Part shown: one piece after another, positions 10,350-19,070 of the stretch
Layout of the letters: the number at the start of each line of letters is the position of its first letter
Position numbering within the stretch: the first letter of the stretch is position 1
Assembly: GCF_039729195.1 (NCBI RefSeq)
Contig: NZ_CP155796.1
Coordinates: 2,852,001 to 2,916,000 of the forward strand
Source of the DNA: Mycobacterium sp. DL
GTDB lineage: Bacteria > Actinomycetota > Actinomycetes > Mycobacteriales > Mycobacteriaceae
Direction of reading: 5' to 3'
Length of the DNA stretch: 64,000 nt
Notes under the pieces: model-generated
What the model was told of the DNA's origin: nothing
Seen by the model: only the letters and a program-made list of their open reading frames with translations
Databases searched by the model: none
Position numbers and translations under genes: made by a program

Positions 10350-11943
10350 GGGCGGCCCCCATCGCTACGACGACGTCCCCGATCGCCAGCACCGGGTCAC
10401 GGTGCCCGACTATGAGCACCGTGGCGCCCCGGGCGGCGCGGCGGCTGATGGCTCCCAGCACCCGATCCTCGGTCGGGCGGTCGAGATGCGCGGTGGGTTC
10501 GTCGAGCAGGAGCAGCGGTGCGGCCGAGCCGAGGACCCGGGCGAGTCCGAGTCGCTGCCGCTGCCCCAGCGACAGGCCTACACCGCCGCGGCCGATCTCG
10601 GTGTCCAGGCCGTCGGGCAGTTCGGCGATGACACCGTCGAAGGCCGCATCCCGGCAGGCCTGCGTCAGGTCCGGCAGCGGGCCGAACAACTCGAGGTTGT
10701 CCAGGACGGTGCCGGGGACGAGTACGGGTCGCTGGGCCAGCCACGCCACCTGTGACCACCACCGCTGCAGGTCCAGTTCGGCCACGTCGACACCGTTGAC
10801 GATGATTCGCCCCGGCCCCAGGCCGAGGACGGCCTGCAACAACGTGGACTTGCCGATGCCGTTCGGACCCGTCAGGACGGTGACCCGGCCGGGTCGGGCG
10901 GTCAGGTCCGGATCGTCGATCTCCACCGTCAGCGGTGCCCGCACCTCGCGCGTCCCGGACGGTGGGGCCGCCGCCGCGTCGACGAACTGAAAAGCCGCTT
11001 CCACCGCGGTCTTTCCGTCCTGCGCCGAGTGAAACGCCGCACCCACGCGGCGCAGCGGCCAGAACACCTCCGGGGCGAGCAGCAGCGCCGTCAGGCCGAC
11101 CGTCAGCGTCATCTCGCCGTACACCAGTCGCATGCCGACGCTGACCGCGACCAGCGCCACCCCGAGTGTCGCGAGCAGTTCGAGCACCAGTGCGGACAGG
11201 AACGCGATCCGCATCGTGGCCATCGCCGAGCGACGATGCGCCGCGCTGAGTTCAGCGATGCGCACAGCTGAACCCTGCGCCCGCCCCAGAGCCCGCAAGG
11301 TGGGCAGTCCGGCGACCAGATCGAGCAGTCGGGACTGCAGTGTCGACATCGCCGCCAGCGCGGCCGCCGACCGGTCGGCGGTCGCCAGCCCGATGAGCAC
11401 CATGAAGATCGGGATCAACGGCAGCGCGATCAGCACGATCACGGCCGACGGCCAGTCGTACAGTGCGATCACCGCAGCGGTTGCCGGGGTGAGGATTGCG
11501 GCGAGGAACAACGACGGGACATACGTCGTGAAGTACAGACGCAGGCCGTCCAGCCCACGGGTGACGACGATGGCGGCGTCGTCCCGGCGCCGTTTGAGTT
11601 CGCGCGGCGGCAGCGAGGTGGCCGTGCTCAGTACGCGGTCGGTGAGGTCGGCGATCACCGAACTGGCCCCACGCTGCGCGAGCCTGTTCTGCAGCCAGAG
11701 CACCAGCGTGCGAACGGTGTACAGCACCAACAGGATTGTGATCGGCACGGCATGCTGGTCGAACTCGCGTGACGTCGGGTCGGTGATCACCCGGGCCACG
11801 ACTGCGGCGAGCACCACCGCCGACGTTATGGTGCAGGCCGCGGTGAGGACGCCGCACACCGTGGTGGCGACCAGGAACCGACGCATCGCCGCTGATGCCC
11901 GCCACAGTCGCGGGTCGATCGGGGCGCGCGTGTTCTCTGTCAG
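10336..11943 (-). CDS. cydD: ABC exporter subunit CydD
   Basis: Partner of CydC: membrane domain followed by an ATPase domain with Walker A GPNGIGKST, signature LSLGQRQRLGLARVL and Walker B LLLLDEPTAHLD. The start is uncertain. The frame is open through the end of cydB, and the conserved family N-terminus (P-x-DPRLWR) lies upstream of the first good ATG at 11886. The only start-like codon that keeps this motif and does not run deep into cydB is a CTG at 11943, which overlaps the cydB stop as CTGA. I therefore annotate 535 aa, with 516 aa (ATG 11886) as the conservative alternative. The CTGA overlap would couple translation to cydB. Confidence 0.9.
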   Translation of the reverse strand: MTENTRAPIDPRLWRASAAMRRFLVATTVCGVLTAACTITSAVVLAAVVARVITDPTSREFDQHAVPITILLVLYTVRTLVLWLQNRLAQRGASSVIADLTDRVLSTATSLPPRELKRRRDDAAIVVTRGLDGLRLYFTTYVPSLFLAAILTPATAAVIALYDWPSAVIVLIALPLIPIFMVLIGLATADRSAAALAAMSTLQSRLLDLVAGLPTLRALGRAQGSAVRIAELSAAHRRSAMATMRIAFLSALVLELLATLGVALVAVSVGMRLVYGEMTLTVGLTALLLAPEVFWPLRRVGAAFHSAQDGKTAVEAAFQFVDAAAAPPSGTREVRAPLTVEIDDPDLTARPGRVTVLTGPNGIGKSTLLQAVLGLGPGRIIVNGVDVAELDLQRWWSQVAWLAQRPVLVPGTVLDNLELFGPLPDLTQACRDAAFDGVIAELPDGLDTEIGRGGVGLSLGQRQRLGLARVLGSAAPLLLLDEPTAHLDRPTEDRVLGAISRRAARGATVLIVGHRDPVLAIGDVVVAMGAAHVPQ

Positions 11944-12980
11944 GGCCGGCGCCTCGACAATCCGATGGATTCCGGGATCTCCTCGGCGCTGATCCGCTTG
12001 CGGAACACCCAGTACGACCACGCCTGGTACCCGATGACCAACGGGAGCAGGGCGAGCGACGCCCACGTCATGATCCGCAACGTGTACGGGGTGGACGAAC
12101 CGTTCTCGATCGTGACGTTCCACTCGGGGTTGAGCGTCGACGGCAACAGGTTCGGGTACATCGAGCCGAAGATCAACACGGCCACCGCGGCGATCACGAG
12201 GACCATCGACGCAAAAGCCCAGCCTTCGCGGGCGCCCCGCCACACCAGTGCCACCGACGCCAACAGCCCCACCACCGCCACTCCCAGCGCGAGCCACGTC
12301 CACGGCTTGCCGTAGACGAGTTGGGTCCACAGCCCGAACCCGCCGGCGAGGACTGTCACCGGGATCGACAGCGCCCGCCCGAACCGGAAGGCGTCATCGC
12401 GAATGACCCCAGCGGTCTTCAGTGCGATGAACACCGATCCGTAGAACGCGAACAGCGAGGCAGTGGCCAGTCCGCCGAGCAGGGTGTAGGGGCTGAGCAC
12501 GTCACCGATGCCTGCCAGTGAATTCCCGTCCGCGTCCAGGGGTAGGCCGCGCAACAGGATCGCGAACGCCACGCCCCACAGGATCGCCGGTAGCCACGAG
12601 CCGAGCGCAATGCCGACATCGGCCCATCGTCGCCACTGGGGATCGTTGATCTTGCCGCGCCACTCGATGCCGACGATGCGCAGGATCATGCCGAAAAGTA
12701 TCGCCAGCAGCGGCAGGTACAGCGCCGAGAACAGCGAGGCGTACCAGTTCGGGAAGGCTGCGAACATCGCGGCGCCGGCGGTGATGAGCCACACCTCGTT
12801 GGCATCCCAGACGGGTCCGATCGTGTTGAGCACCGCGCGTCGTCGAACGTCGGGATCACCGTCACCGCTGGCGCCCAGCGGGGCCATCAACATGCCCACG
12901 CCGAAATCGAATCCCTCGAGCACCAGGAAGCCGAGGAACAGCACGGCGATCAGGTAGAACCACAGCTCGTACAGTGGCAC
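11940..12980 (-). CDS. cydB: Cytochrome bd ubiquinol/menaquinol oxidase subunit II
   Basis: Integral membrane subunit (346 aa) of the bd-type terminal oxidase. The N-terminal helix LWFYLIAVLFLGFLVLEGFDFGVGML and the motif VWDANEVWLITAG (near residue 57) are characteristic of CydB. About eight or nine hydrophobic helices span the protein. The gene starts at ATG 12980, 9 bp after cydA, with GGAG-like sequence just upstream of the ATG. The stop is shared with the proposed cydD start. In mycobacteria this oxidase supports respiration at low oxygen and tolerance to inhibition of the bcc-aa3 branch. Confidence 0.97.
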   Translation of the reverse strand: MPLYELWFYLIAVLFLGFLVLEGFDFGVGMLMAPLGASGDGDPDVRRRAVLNTIGPVWDANEVWLITAGAAMFAAFPNWYASLFSALYLPLLAILFGMILRIVGIEWRGKINDPQWRRWADVGIALGSWLPAILWGVAFAILLRGLPLDADGNSLAGIGDVLSPYTLLGGLATASLFAFYGSVFIALKTAGVIRDDAFRFGRALSIPVTVLAGGFGLWTQLVYGKPWTWLALGVAVVGLLASVALVWRGAREGWAFASMVLVIAAVAVLIFGSMYPNLLPSTLNPEWNVTIENGSSTPYTLRIMTWASLALLPLVIGYQAWSYWVFRKRISAEEIPESIGLSRRRP

Positions 12981-12989
12981 GGCGATCTC

Positions 12990-14447
12990 CTAGTAGGCGA
13001 ACGACAGTGGTGCGACGTCGTCCTTGTCGGGGGGTGTCGGCGGTGCCGGCTCCGAGTCGTGTTCCTGCGGCCCTTCGGTCACATAGCGGCGCATCAGGTA
13101 GAACCACACCACCGCGAGGGCGCCGTAGAGCAACGCGAACACCCCGAGGGAGAACAGCACCGTTCCGGCGGAATGGTTGGACACGCCGTCCTGCACCGTC
13201 ATTCGCACCATCTGGTCGCCGGTCGGGTTGGGTACCACCACCCAGGGCTGGCGGCCCATCTCGGTGAATATCCAGCCGGCCGAGCTCGCCAGGAACGGGG
13301 TCGGAATGGTGAGAATGCCCAACCGCCCGTACCAGCGCTGGTCAGGTATCCGACCCCGGCGGGTCAGCCAGAGGCTCAACATCGCGAACGCCACGGGGAC
13401 GAGCAGCAGCCCGATCATCACGCGGAACGCCCAATAGGTGACGAAGAGGTTGGGGCGGTAGTTCCCGGGACCGAACTTCTCTTCGGCCTCCCGTTGAAGG
13501 TCCTCGACACCTTGCAGCGTCACCCCCGAGAACCTGCTCTCGGCGAGGAACGGCAGCACGTAGGGCACCTCGATGACACGGGTGATGCTGTCGCAGTTGT
13601 TGTGCGTTCCGACGGTCAGTATCGAGAAGTTGGGGTCGGTTTCTGTGTGGCACAACGATTCCGCGGATGCCATCTTCATCGGCTGCTGTACGAACATCAG
13701 CTTGCCCTGCACGTCGCCGGTGGCGACAAGTCCGACCGCGGCGATCAACGCGACGAAGCTCCCGAGAATCGTTGCGGGGCGGTACATCGTGCGCGCCTCG
13801 GTCTCCTCTGACCTCGTGTGGGAACGCACCATCAGCCACGCGCAGATTCCGGCGACGAACGCGCCCGCGGTCAGCAGCGACGCTGTGATCGCGTGCAGGA
13901 AGGCCCAGATCGCGGTGTTGTTGGTCAACAGTGCGCCGAAGTCGATGAGTTCTGCCCGGCCGGACTCCGGGTTGAACCTGGCTCCGACGGGATGCTGCAT
14001 GAACGAGTTCGCGGCGATGATGAAATACGCCGAGGCGTTGACGCCGAAAGCGACGATCCAGATGCACGCCAGATGCACCAGGCGCGGTAGGCGGCTCCAT
14101 CCGAAGATCCACAGCCCGATGAACGTGGACTCGAAGAAGAATGCGATCAGACCTTCGAAGGCCAGAGGGGCGCCGAAGATGTCGCCCACGAATCGGGAGT
14201 ATTCGCTCCAGTTCATGCCGAACTGGAACTCCTGCACGATGCCGGTGGCGACGCCGATGGCGAAGTTGATCAGGAAGAGTTTGCCGAAGAACCGGGTGAG
14301 CCGGTACCAGGCCGGGTTGTCGGTGACCACCCACACCGTCTGCATGATGGCGATCAGCGGAGCCAGGCCGATCGTGAGTGGCACGAAGATGAAGTGGTAG
14401 ACGGTGGTGATCCCGAACTGCCACCGCGACACATCCAGTGCGTCCAT
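12990..14447 (-). CDS. cydA: Cytochrome bd menaquinol oxidase subunit I
   Basis: Catalytic subunit (485 aa) carrying hemes b558, b595 and d. The start MDALDVSRWQFGITTVYHF contains His18, equivalent to the heme ligand His19 of E. coli CydA. The conserved GRQPW motif lies in the second half (WIFTEMGRQPW). At 485 aa it matches the short Q-loop class found in actinobacteria rather than the long-Q-loop E. coli form. It is the first gene of the cydABDC operon. The promoter region immediately upstream (14471-14494) contains a -10 element abutting a perfect inverted repeat, so repression at this promoter is likely. Confidence 0.97.
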   Translation of the reverse strand: MDALDVSRWQFGITTVYHFIFVPLTIGLAPLIAIMQTVWVVTDNPAWYRLTRFFGKLFLINFAIGVATGIVQEFQFGMNWSEYSRFVGDIFGAPLAFEGLIAFFFESTFIGLWIFGWSRLPRLVHLACIWIVAFGVNASAYFIIAANSFMQHPVGARFNPESGRAELIDFGALLTNNTAIWAFLHAITASLLTAGAFVAGICAWLMVRSHTRSEETEARTMYRPATILGSFVALIAAVGLVATGDVQGKLMFVQQPMKMASAESLCHTETDPNFSILTVGTHNNCDSITRVIEVPYVLPFLAESRFSGVTLQGVEDLQREAEEKFGPGNYRPNLFVTYWAFRVMIGLLLVPVAFAMLSLWLTRRGRIPDQRWYGRLGILTIPTPFLASSAGWIFTEMGRQPWVVVPNPTGDQMVRMTVQDGVSNHSAGTVLFSLGVFALLYGALAVVWFYLMRRYVTEGPQEHDSEPAPPTPPDKDDVAPLSFAY

Positions 14448-14470
14448 GCGCGACTCCCAGAGCTCGCCCG

Positions 14471-14494
14471 ATTCTAACTACGACACAGTGTAGT
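14471..14494 (-). promoter_or_regulatory. Putative cydA promoter with operator-like inverted repeat
   Basis: Read on the minus strand, a -10-like TAGAAT (14471-14476) lies about 24 bp upstream of the cydA ATG. Directly adjacent, where the -35/-10 spacer should be, is ACTAC-N8-GTAGT (14477-14494), a perfect 5+5 bp inverted repeat. I see no good -35, which is common in mycobacteria. The position suggests a repressor or redox-sensing factor, but I do not recognise the motif. Confidence 0.45.
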
Positions 14495-14530
14495 AGCTTC
14501 TTCGGCCGCAGGCGCTAGGGACTTTCGGCC

Positions 14531-15124
14531 TCATTCAGCCACTGGCGTTGAGACTTTCTCCTTGAACTCGGTGATGTTCTTGCTTGCCTTGCGGATACCG
14601 AAGGCCGACACGATCTCGAACACGCCGATCACGATGAGCCAGATGCCGACGACCATGGTCAGGGTCGCCAGCGATTCGAACGGCGAGGCCAGCAGGACCA
14701 CGCCGGCTATCAGGCTGATCACACCGATGAAGATCTCCCAGCCGCGGCCGGGGAGGGTGGGATCGCTGATCGCCGAGACCGCGGTGGCGACGCCGCGGAA
14801 GATGAAGCCGATACCGATCCAGATGGCCAGCAGCAGGATCGACTCCTGCAGGCTGCGGAAGCACAGAACGGCCAGGATCAGAGCGGCGGCACCGCTGACG
14901 AACAGCAGCACCCGACCGCCTGCCGAGACGTGCAAGCTGAATGCGAAGAAGACCTGCGTGATACCCATGATCAACAGGTAGGCGCCGAAGAACAGGGCCG
15001 CGACCAGGATGGTGATCCCCGGCCAGGCCAGCACCATGATCCCGAGGATCACGGCGAGCACCCCGGAAAACAGCGTGTTCTTCCACAGATGCTGCAACAT
15101 GCCTGGGGGAGCGGCGGTTTCCAT
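14531..15124 (-). CDS. HdeD-family six-helix membrane protein
   Basis: Membrane protein of 197 aa with three pairs of hydrophobic helices, matching the HdeD/DUF308 family (E. coli HdeD contributes to acid resistance). Recurrent Gly-rich helices such as GVLAVILGIMVLAWPGITI and GVISLIAGVVLLASPF are the internal repeat typical of the family. The C-terminus is charged and cytoplasmic (KASKNITEFKEK). I chose the ATG at 15124; an in-frame GTG at 15142 would add six residues. M. tuberculosis has a protein of similar length in the same position next to cydA (Rv1624c). No specific function can be assigned. Confidence 0.85.
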   Translation of the reverse strand: METAAPPGMLQHLWKNTLFSGVLAVILGIMVLAWPGITILVAALFFGAYLLIMGITQVFFAFSLHVSAGGRVLLFVSGAAALILAVLCFRSLQESILLLAIWIGIGFIFRGVATAVSAISDPTLPGRGWEIFIGVISLIAGVVLLASPFESLATLTMVVGIWLIVIGVFEIVSAFGIRKASKNITEFKEKVSTPVAE

Positions 15125-15192
15125 CCGCGAAGTGTTGCACACAAGATCACCGGCGAGCCTGATTTTGCCGTACGGCTGTGATGTCTCTACGT

Positions 15193-15248
15193 GGTCGTTA
15201 ATGTTCCGTTACCGGCGCTGCACGTCGGGTCATCGGTCGTTAACGTCC
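15193..15248 (+). repeat. Two direct repeats upstream of the amino-acid binding lipoprotein
   Basis: GGTCGTTAATGTTCC at 15193-15207 and GGTCGTTAACGTCC at 15235-15248 are near-identical and start exactly 42 bp apart, about four helical turns. They lie 56 to 111 bp ahead of the GTG start of the binding protein. This looks like a paired regulator site, but the factor is unknown. A GlnR-like AC-N9-AC pattern is only partly matched (AA-N9-AC at 15200-15212). Confidence 0.35.
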
Positions 15249-15303
15249 TTGGCTGGAGATGCCTGGAGGACCAGGCGACCCGAAGCAGAAAGTAGAGACA
15301 AAC

Positions 15304-16221
15304 GTGTTGGGTGGATTCCAAGACCGTCGGACCAAGCTCTGGCGGATCGCGGCCGTGTTTGCCGCCACCGGCGCTCTGGCCCTTTCAGGCTGTTCGAGCA
15401 GCTCGGAGTCGAGTGACCCGGATGCCCCGACGGAAGCCGCGCCCGCCGAGATGGTCGAGGCGATCGCGAACACCGTGCCAGAGGCCATCAAGTCGTCAGG
15501 GACGTTGATCATCGGCGTGAACATTCCCTACGCCCCGAACGAGTTCAAGGATCCCGACGGAAAGATCGTCGGGTTCGACGTCGACCTGATGAACGCCATC
15601 GCCGGGACGCTGGGGCTGACCCCCGAATACCGGGAGGCGGACTTCGCCAAGATCATTCCGTCGATCCAGGGCGGAACCTTCAACGTCGGCATGTCGTCGT
15701 TCACCGACAGCAAGGAGCGCGAGGAGCAGGTCGACTTCGTGACCTACTTCTCCGCGGGCACGCTGTGGGCCCAGCCGGCCGGCGGCGACGTAGACCCGGA
15801 GAATGCGTGCGGCAAGAAGGTCGCGGTGCAGGCGACGACGGTCCAGGAGACCGACGAACTGCCGGCGCGCAGTCAGAAGTGCACCGACGCCGGCCAGCCC
15901 GCGATCGAGATCGTTCCGTTCGACAGCCAGGATGCGGCCACCAATGCCGTCGTGCTCGGACAGGCCGACGCCATGTCGGCGGACTCGCCGGTCACGCTGT
16001 ATGCGATCAAGCAGACCAACGGCAAGCTCGAGCAGGCCGGCGAGGTGTTCGACTCGGCGCCCTACGGCTGGCCGGTGGAGAAGGGCTCACCGCTGGCCCA
16101 GTCGCTGCTGCAGGCGCTCGAGCACCTGATCGAGACCGGCAAGTACCAGGAGATCGCCGCGAACTGGGGTCTCGAGGAGGGCATGATCGACAAGCCGGTG
16201 ATCAACGGCGCCGTCTCCTGA
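15304..16221 (+). CDS. Polar amino-acid ABC transporter, substrate-binding lipoprotein
   Basis: Extracytoplasmic binding protein of SBP family 3 (305 aa). The N-terminus has a signal sequence ending in the lipobox LALSGC, so Cys30 is the lipidation site. The mature part has the family start IGVNIPYAPNEF and the core GKIVGFDVDLMNAIAGTLG. It delivers a polar amino acid (glutamate/glutamine or similar) to the permease and ATPase encoded directly downstream. I chose GTG 15304, which is preceded by AGAAAG and gives a normal signal peptide; an in-frame ATG at 15259 would add 15 non-signal residues. A pair of direct repeats lies upstream and may be regulatory. Confidence 0.9.
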   Translation: MLGGFQDRRTKLWRIAAVFAATGALALSGCSSSSESSDPDAPTEAAPAEMVEAIANTVPEAIKSSGTLIIGVNIPYAPNEFKDPDGKIVGFDVDLMNAIAGTLGLTPEYREADFAKIIPSIQGGTFNVGMSSFTDSKEREEQVDFVTYFSAGTLWAQPAGGDVDPENACGKKVAVQATTVQETDELPARSQKCTDAGQPAIEIVPFDSQDAATNAVVLGQADAMSADSPVTLYAIKQTNGKLEQAGEVFDSAPYGWPVEKGSPLAQSLLQALEHLIETGKYQEIAANWGLEEGMIDKPVINGAVS

Positions 16222-16240
16222 TTCAGCAGAGGCAACACAC

Positions 16241-17152
16241 ATGACTGATGTCGGCACGCCGCCACAAGCCATCGACGCCATCCCGTTGCGCCACCCCTGG
16301 CGTTGGGTGGCGGCGGTCGCCATCGTCGTCCTGGTGGGGCTGTTCCTGTACGGCGCCGCGACCAACCCGGCCTACGGGTGGTCGACCTACCGGGAGTACC
16401 TGTTCAACGAGCGAATCATGCTCGGGGTGTTCAACACGCTGCAGTTGACGGTCTATTCGATGGTCATCGGCATCGTCCTCGGCGTCGTGCTGACGATCAT
16501 GCGCCTGTCGTCGAACCCGGTGCTGGGTGCGGTGTCGTGGGTGTTCCTGTGGATCTTCCGCGGCACCCCGGTGTACGTGCAACTGGCGTTCTGGGGACTG
16601 TTCCCGACGATCTACCAGAACCTGCGGTTGGGTGTGCCGTTCGGGCCGTCGCTGTTCCAGTTCGACCTGCAGGCGCTGTCGATACCGTTTGCGCTGGCGA
16701 TCATCGGCCTGGCCCTCAACGAAGCCGCCTACATGGCCGAGATCATCCGTGCCGGCATCACGTCGGTTCCGGAAGGGCAGATGGAAGCCTCGACGGCACT
16801 GGGCATGTCGTGGGGGATGGCGATGCGGCGCACGGTGCTCCCGCAGGCGATGCGGGTGATCATCCCGCCGACCGGCAACGAGGTCATCAGCCTGTTGAAG
16901 ACCACGTCGCTGGTCACCGCGGTCCCGTACTCGTTCGATCTGTACAGCATCGCGACCCGGGAGATCGCCGCTCGCACCTTCGAACCGGTCCCGCTGCTGT
17001 TGGTGGCGGCCACCTGGTACCTGGTGATCACCAGCATCCTGATGGTCGGACAGTTCTATCTGGAGCGCTACTTCTCCCGGGGCGCGTCGCGCAAACTGAC
17101 CACCAAACAACTCGAAGCGCTGGCTTTGGCGCAGCAACCGCCGGCCGGCTGA
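16241..17152 (+). CDS. Polar amino-acid ABC transporter permease
   Basis: Inner-membrane permease of the HisM/GlnP type (303 aa). It has an N-terminal helix (about 20-40), a periplasmic segment ([13 protein letters not shown]) and the BPD_transp_1 core. The ATPase-contacting EAA loop is visible as [20 protein letters not shown] near residue 160. It starts at ATG 16241, 19 bp after the binding-protein gene, and its stop is 11 bp before the ATPase gene. As only one permease gene is present, it probably acts as a homodimer. Confidence 0.93.
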   Translation: MTDVGTPPQAIDAIPLRHPWRWVAAVAIVVLVGLFLYGAATNPAYGWSTYREYLFNERIMLGVFNTLQLTVYSMVIGIVLGVVLTIMRLSSNPVLGAVSWVFLWIFRGTPVYVQLAFWGLFPTIYQNLRLGVPFGPSLFQFDLQALSIPFALAIIGLALNEAAYMAEIIRAGITSVPEGQMEASTALGMSWGMAMRRTVLPQAMRVIIPPTGNEVISLLKTTSLVTAVPYSFDLYSIATREIAARTFEPVPLLLVAATWYLVITSILMVGQFYLERYFSRGASRKLTTKQLEALALAQQPPAG

Positions 17153-17163
17153 GAGGCACACGA

Positions 17164-17946
17164 ATGACCGAAGAAACGACGGCCGTCCGACCGATGGTCA
17201 AGGCCGAACTCGTGTGCAAGGATTTCGGCGCGCTCAAGGTGCTCAAGGGCATCACGCTGGAGGTGCAGGAAGGCGAGGTGATGGTGCTCGTCGGACCGTC
17301 CGGCTCCGGCAAGTCGACGTTCCTGCGTTGCATCAACCATCTGGAAACCGTCACGGCGGGAAGGCTTTACGTCGACGGCAGGCTGGTCGGATACAACGAG
17401 CGCGGCAGCAAACTCTACGAGATGAAGCCACGTGATGTCGCCAAGCAGCGCCGCGAGGTCGGCATGGTGTTCCAGCACTTCAATCTGTTCCCGCACCGGA
17501 CCGCACTGGGCAACATCATCGAGGCCCCGCTGAACGTGAAGGGCGTCAAGAAGAGCGAAGCCGTCGAGCGGGGCAAGGACCTGCTGGACCAGGTGGGGAT
17601 GGCCGACAAGGCGGGGGCCTATCCGGCGCAGCTGTCGGGCGGACAGCAGCAACGGGTGGCGATCGCGCGCGCTCTGGCGATGGATCCGAAGCTCATGCTG
17701 TTCGACGAACCCACCTCGGCGCTGGATCCCGAATTGGTGGGTGAGGTGCTCGCCGTGATGAAGAAGCTTGCTTCCGAGGGCATGACGATGGTGGTGGTGA
17801 CCCATGAGATGGGCTTCGCGCGCGAGGTCGCCGACGAGGTGGTGTTCATGGATGCCGGCGTCGTCGTCGAGCGTGGCGACCCGGTCGAGGTGATGAGCAA
17901 CCCGCAACACGAACGGACACAAGCGTTTCTCTCCAAGGTGATGTAA
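17164..17946 (+). CDS. Polar amino-acid ABC transporter ATP-binding protein
   Basis: ATPase subunit of the GlnQ/HisP type (260 aa). Walker [10 protein letters not shown] is near residue 44, signature LSGGQQQRV near 157 and Walker B LMLFDEP near 177, followed by the switch histidine in [10 protein letters not shown]. An insertion after Walker A ([16 protein letters not shown]) is typical of this subfamily. The ATG at 17164 is the natural start; the frame extends upstream through the permease gene but only as out-of-frame shadow. Its stop is 20 bp before the histidine-kinase gene, so importer and sensor may be on the same transcript. Confidence 0.93.
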   Translation: MTEETTAVRPMVKAELVCKDFGALKVLKGITLEVQEGEVMVLVGPSGSGKSTFLRCINHLETVTAGRLYVDGRLVGYNERGSKLYEMKPRDVAKQRREVGMVFQHFNLFPHRTALGNIIEAPLNVKGVKKSEAVERGKDLLDQVGMADKAGAYPAQLSGGQQQRVAIARALAMDPKLMLFDEPTSALDPELVGEVLAVMKKLASEGMTMVVVTHEMGFAREVADEVVFMDAGVVVERGDPVEVMSNPQHERTQAFLSKVM

Positions 17947-17966
17947 CACCCGACCCGGCCACACCG

Positions 17967-19070
17967 TTGTGGCGGGCCGCTCAGGTGTTCCGTCTGCTCA
18001 GTTGCGTCTACGCGCTGGGATTCCAGTTCGCGATCAACCCGGATATGCAGCATCCGGTGGCCGGTTGGCTGCTGTCCGCAGTCCTGATCGGCTGGAGCGC
18101 GGCGTGTGCGGTGGCCTATCTGCAGGGGTTCGGTCGCAGGCCCGCGTGGGTGGTCGCCGAGATCGTCGTCGTGTTGGCGCTGGTGCTCTCGACCGAGCTC
18201 ATCGCCTCCGACCAGTGGGTTGCCGACAACCAGTCCTGGCCGACCACCCTCTGGGCGACCAACGCCACCATCTCGGCCGCGATCCTGTTCGGACCGATCG
18301 GCGGCATGCTCACGGGTCTGGCGGTGATGGCGGCCAGCGCTGCACTGAAGGGCTACGTGCACATCGACCTCGGCCGAAACGCCACCATCGTCATCGAGTT
18401 GGCCGTCGGCCTCGCCGTCGGGATGGCCGCCCAGACGGCACGGCGCGCGCACGCCGACCTGGAACAGGCGGCCCGATTGTCCGCGTCGCTCGAGGAGCGG
18501 GAACGGCTGTCGCGGCAGGTGCACGACGGTGCGATCCAGGTGCTGGCGCTGATGGCGCGGCGGGGACGCGAAATCGGCGGTGAAACCGCACGATTGGCCG
18601 AACTGGCGGGCGAACAGGAACGCGCGCTGCGACGTCTGGTCAGTGCGGGCGACGTGAAATCGCCCGACGGCGCGAGCGCCGACATCGGGGTGCTGCTGCG
18701 GCGCCGAGCCTCGGATCGGGTATCGGTCAGCCTCCCGGCCGAGCCGGTTCTGCTCGACGCGGCGGTGGCCGAGGAACTCTTCGCCGCGGTCTGCAACGCG
18801 CTCGACAATGCCGAGGCGCACGCCGGGCCCGGCGCCCACGCGTATGTCCTGCTCGAGGATCTCGGTGACTGCGTGACCGTCAGCGTGCGCGACGACGGGG
18901 TCGGGATCGCGGACGGACGGCTCGACGAAGCGGTGGGTCAGGGACGCGTGGGAATATCAAAATCTATTGTGGGAAGGATGAATTGGTTGGGTGGTCGGGC
19001 CGAGCTGAGCACCGGCCCCGGAGCCGGGACGGAGTGGGAGTTGACGGTACCGCGCGGGGCGCCGAGGTGA
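17967..19070 (+). CDS. Membrane sensor histidine kinase (MacS-like, DUF5931 sensor)
   Basis: Histidine kinase of 367 aa. Residues 1-155 form a block of about five hydrophobic helices that resembles the DUF5931 sensor region of actinobacterial MacS kinases. A coiled linker leads to a HisKA_3 dimerisation domain with the phospho-accepting His186 in RLSRQVHDGAIQVL, then a HATPase_c domain with N-box NALDNAEAHAG and G-box DDGVGIAD. The start is TTG 17967; no ATG or GTG is available between it and the preceding stop in this frame. It overlaps the response-regulator gene by four bases (GTGA), so the two are a pair. The ligand is unknown; linkage to the importer makes an amino acid a reasonable guess. 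Confidence 0.88.
   Translation: MWRAAQVFRLLSCVYALGFQFAINPDMQHPVAGWLLSAVLIGWSAACAVAYLQGFGRRPAWVVAEIVVVLALVLSTELIASDQWVADNQSWPTTLWATNATISAAILFGPIGGMLTGLAVMAASAALKGYVHIDLGRNATIVIELAVGLAVGMAAQTARRAHADLEQAARLSASLEERERLSRQVHDGAIQVLALMARRGREIGGETARLAELAGEQERALRRLVSAGDVKSPDGASADIGVLLRRRASDRVSVSLPAEPVLLDAAVAEELFAAVCNALDNAEAHAGPGAHAYVLLEDLGDCVTVSVRDDGVGIADGRLDEAVGQGRVGISKSIVGRMNWLGGRAELSTGPGAGTEWELTVPRGAPR

Noticed and set aside
15193..15248. A definite GlnR site ahead of the amino-acid importer
   Set aside because: Only AA-N9-AC is found in place of AC-N9-AC, so the repeats are reported without naming the regulator.
16303..17163. N-terminal extension of the ABC ATPase through the permease gene
   Set aside because: The extension is Arg/Pro-rich out-of-frame reading of the permease; the ATPase fold begins right after ATG 17164.
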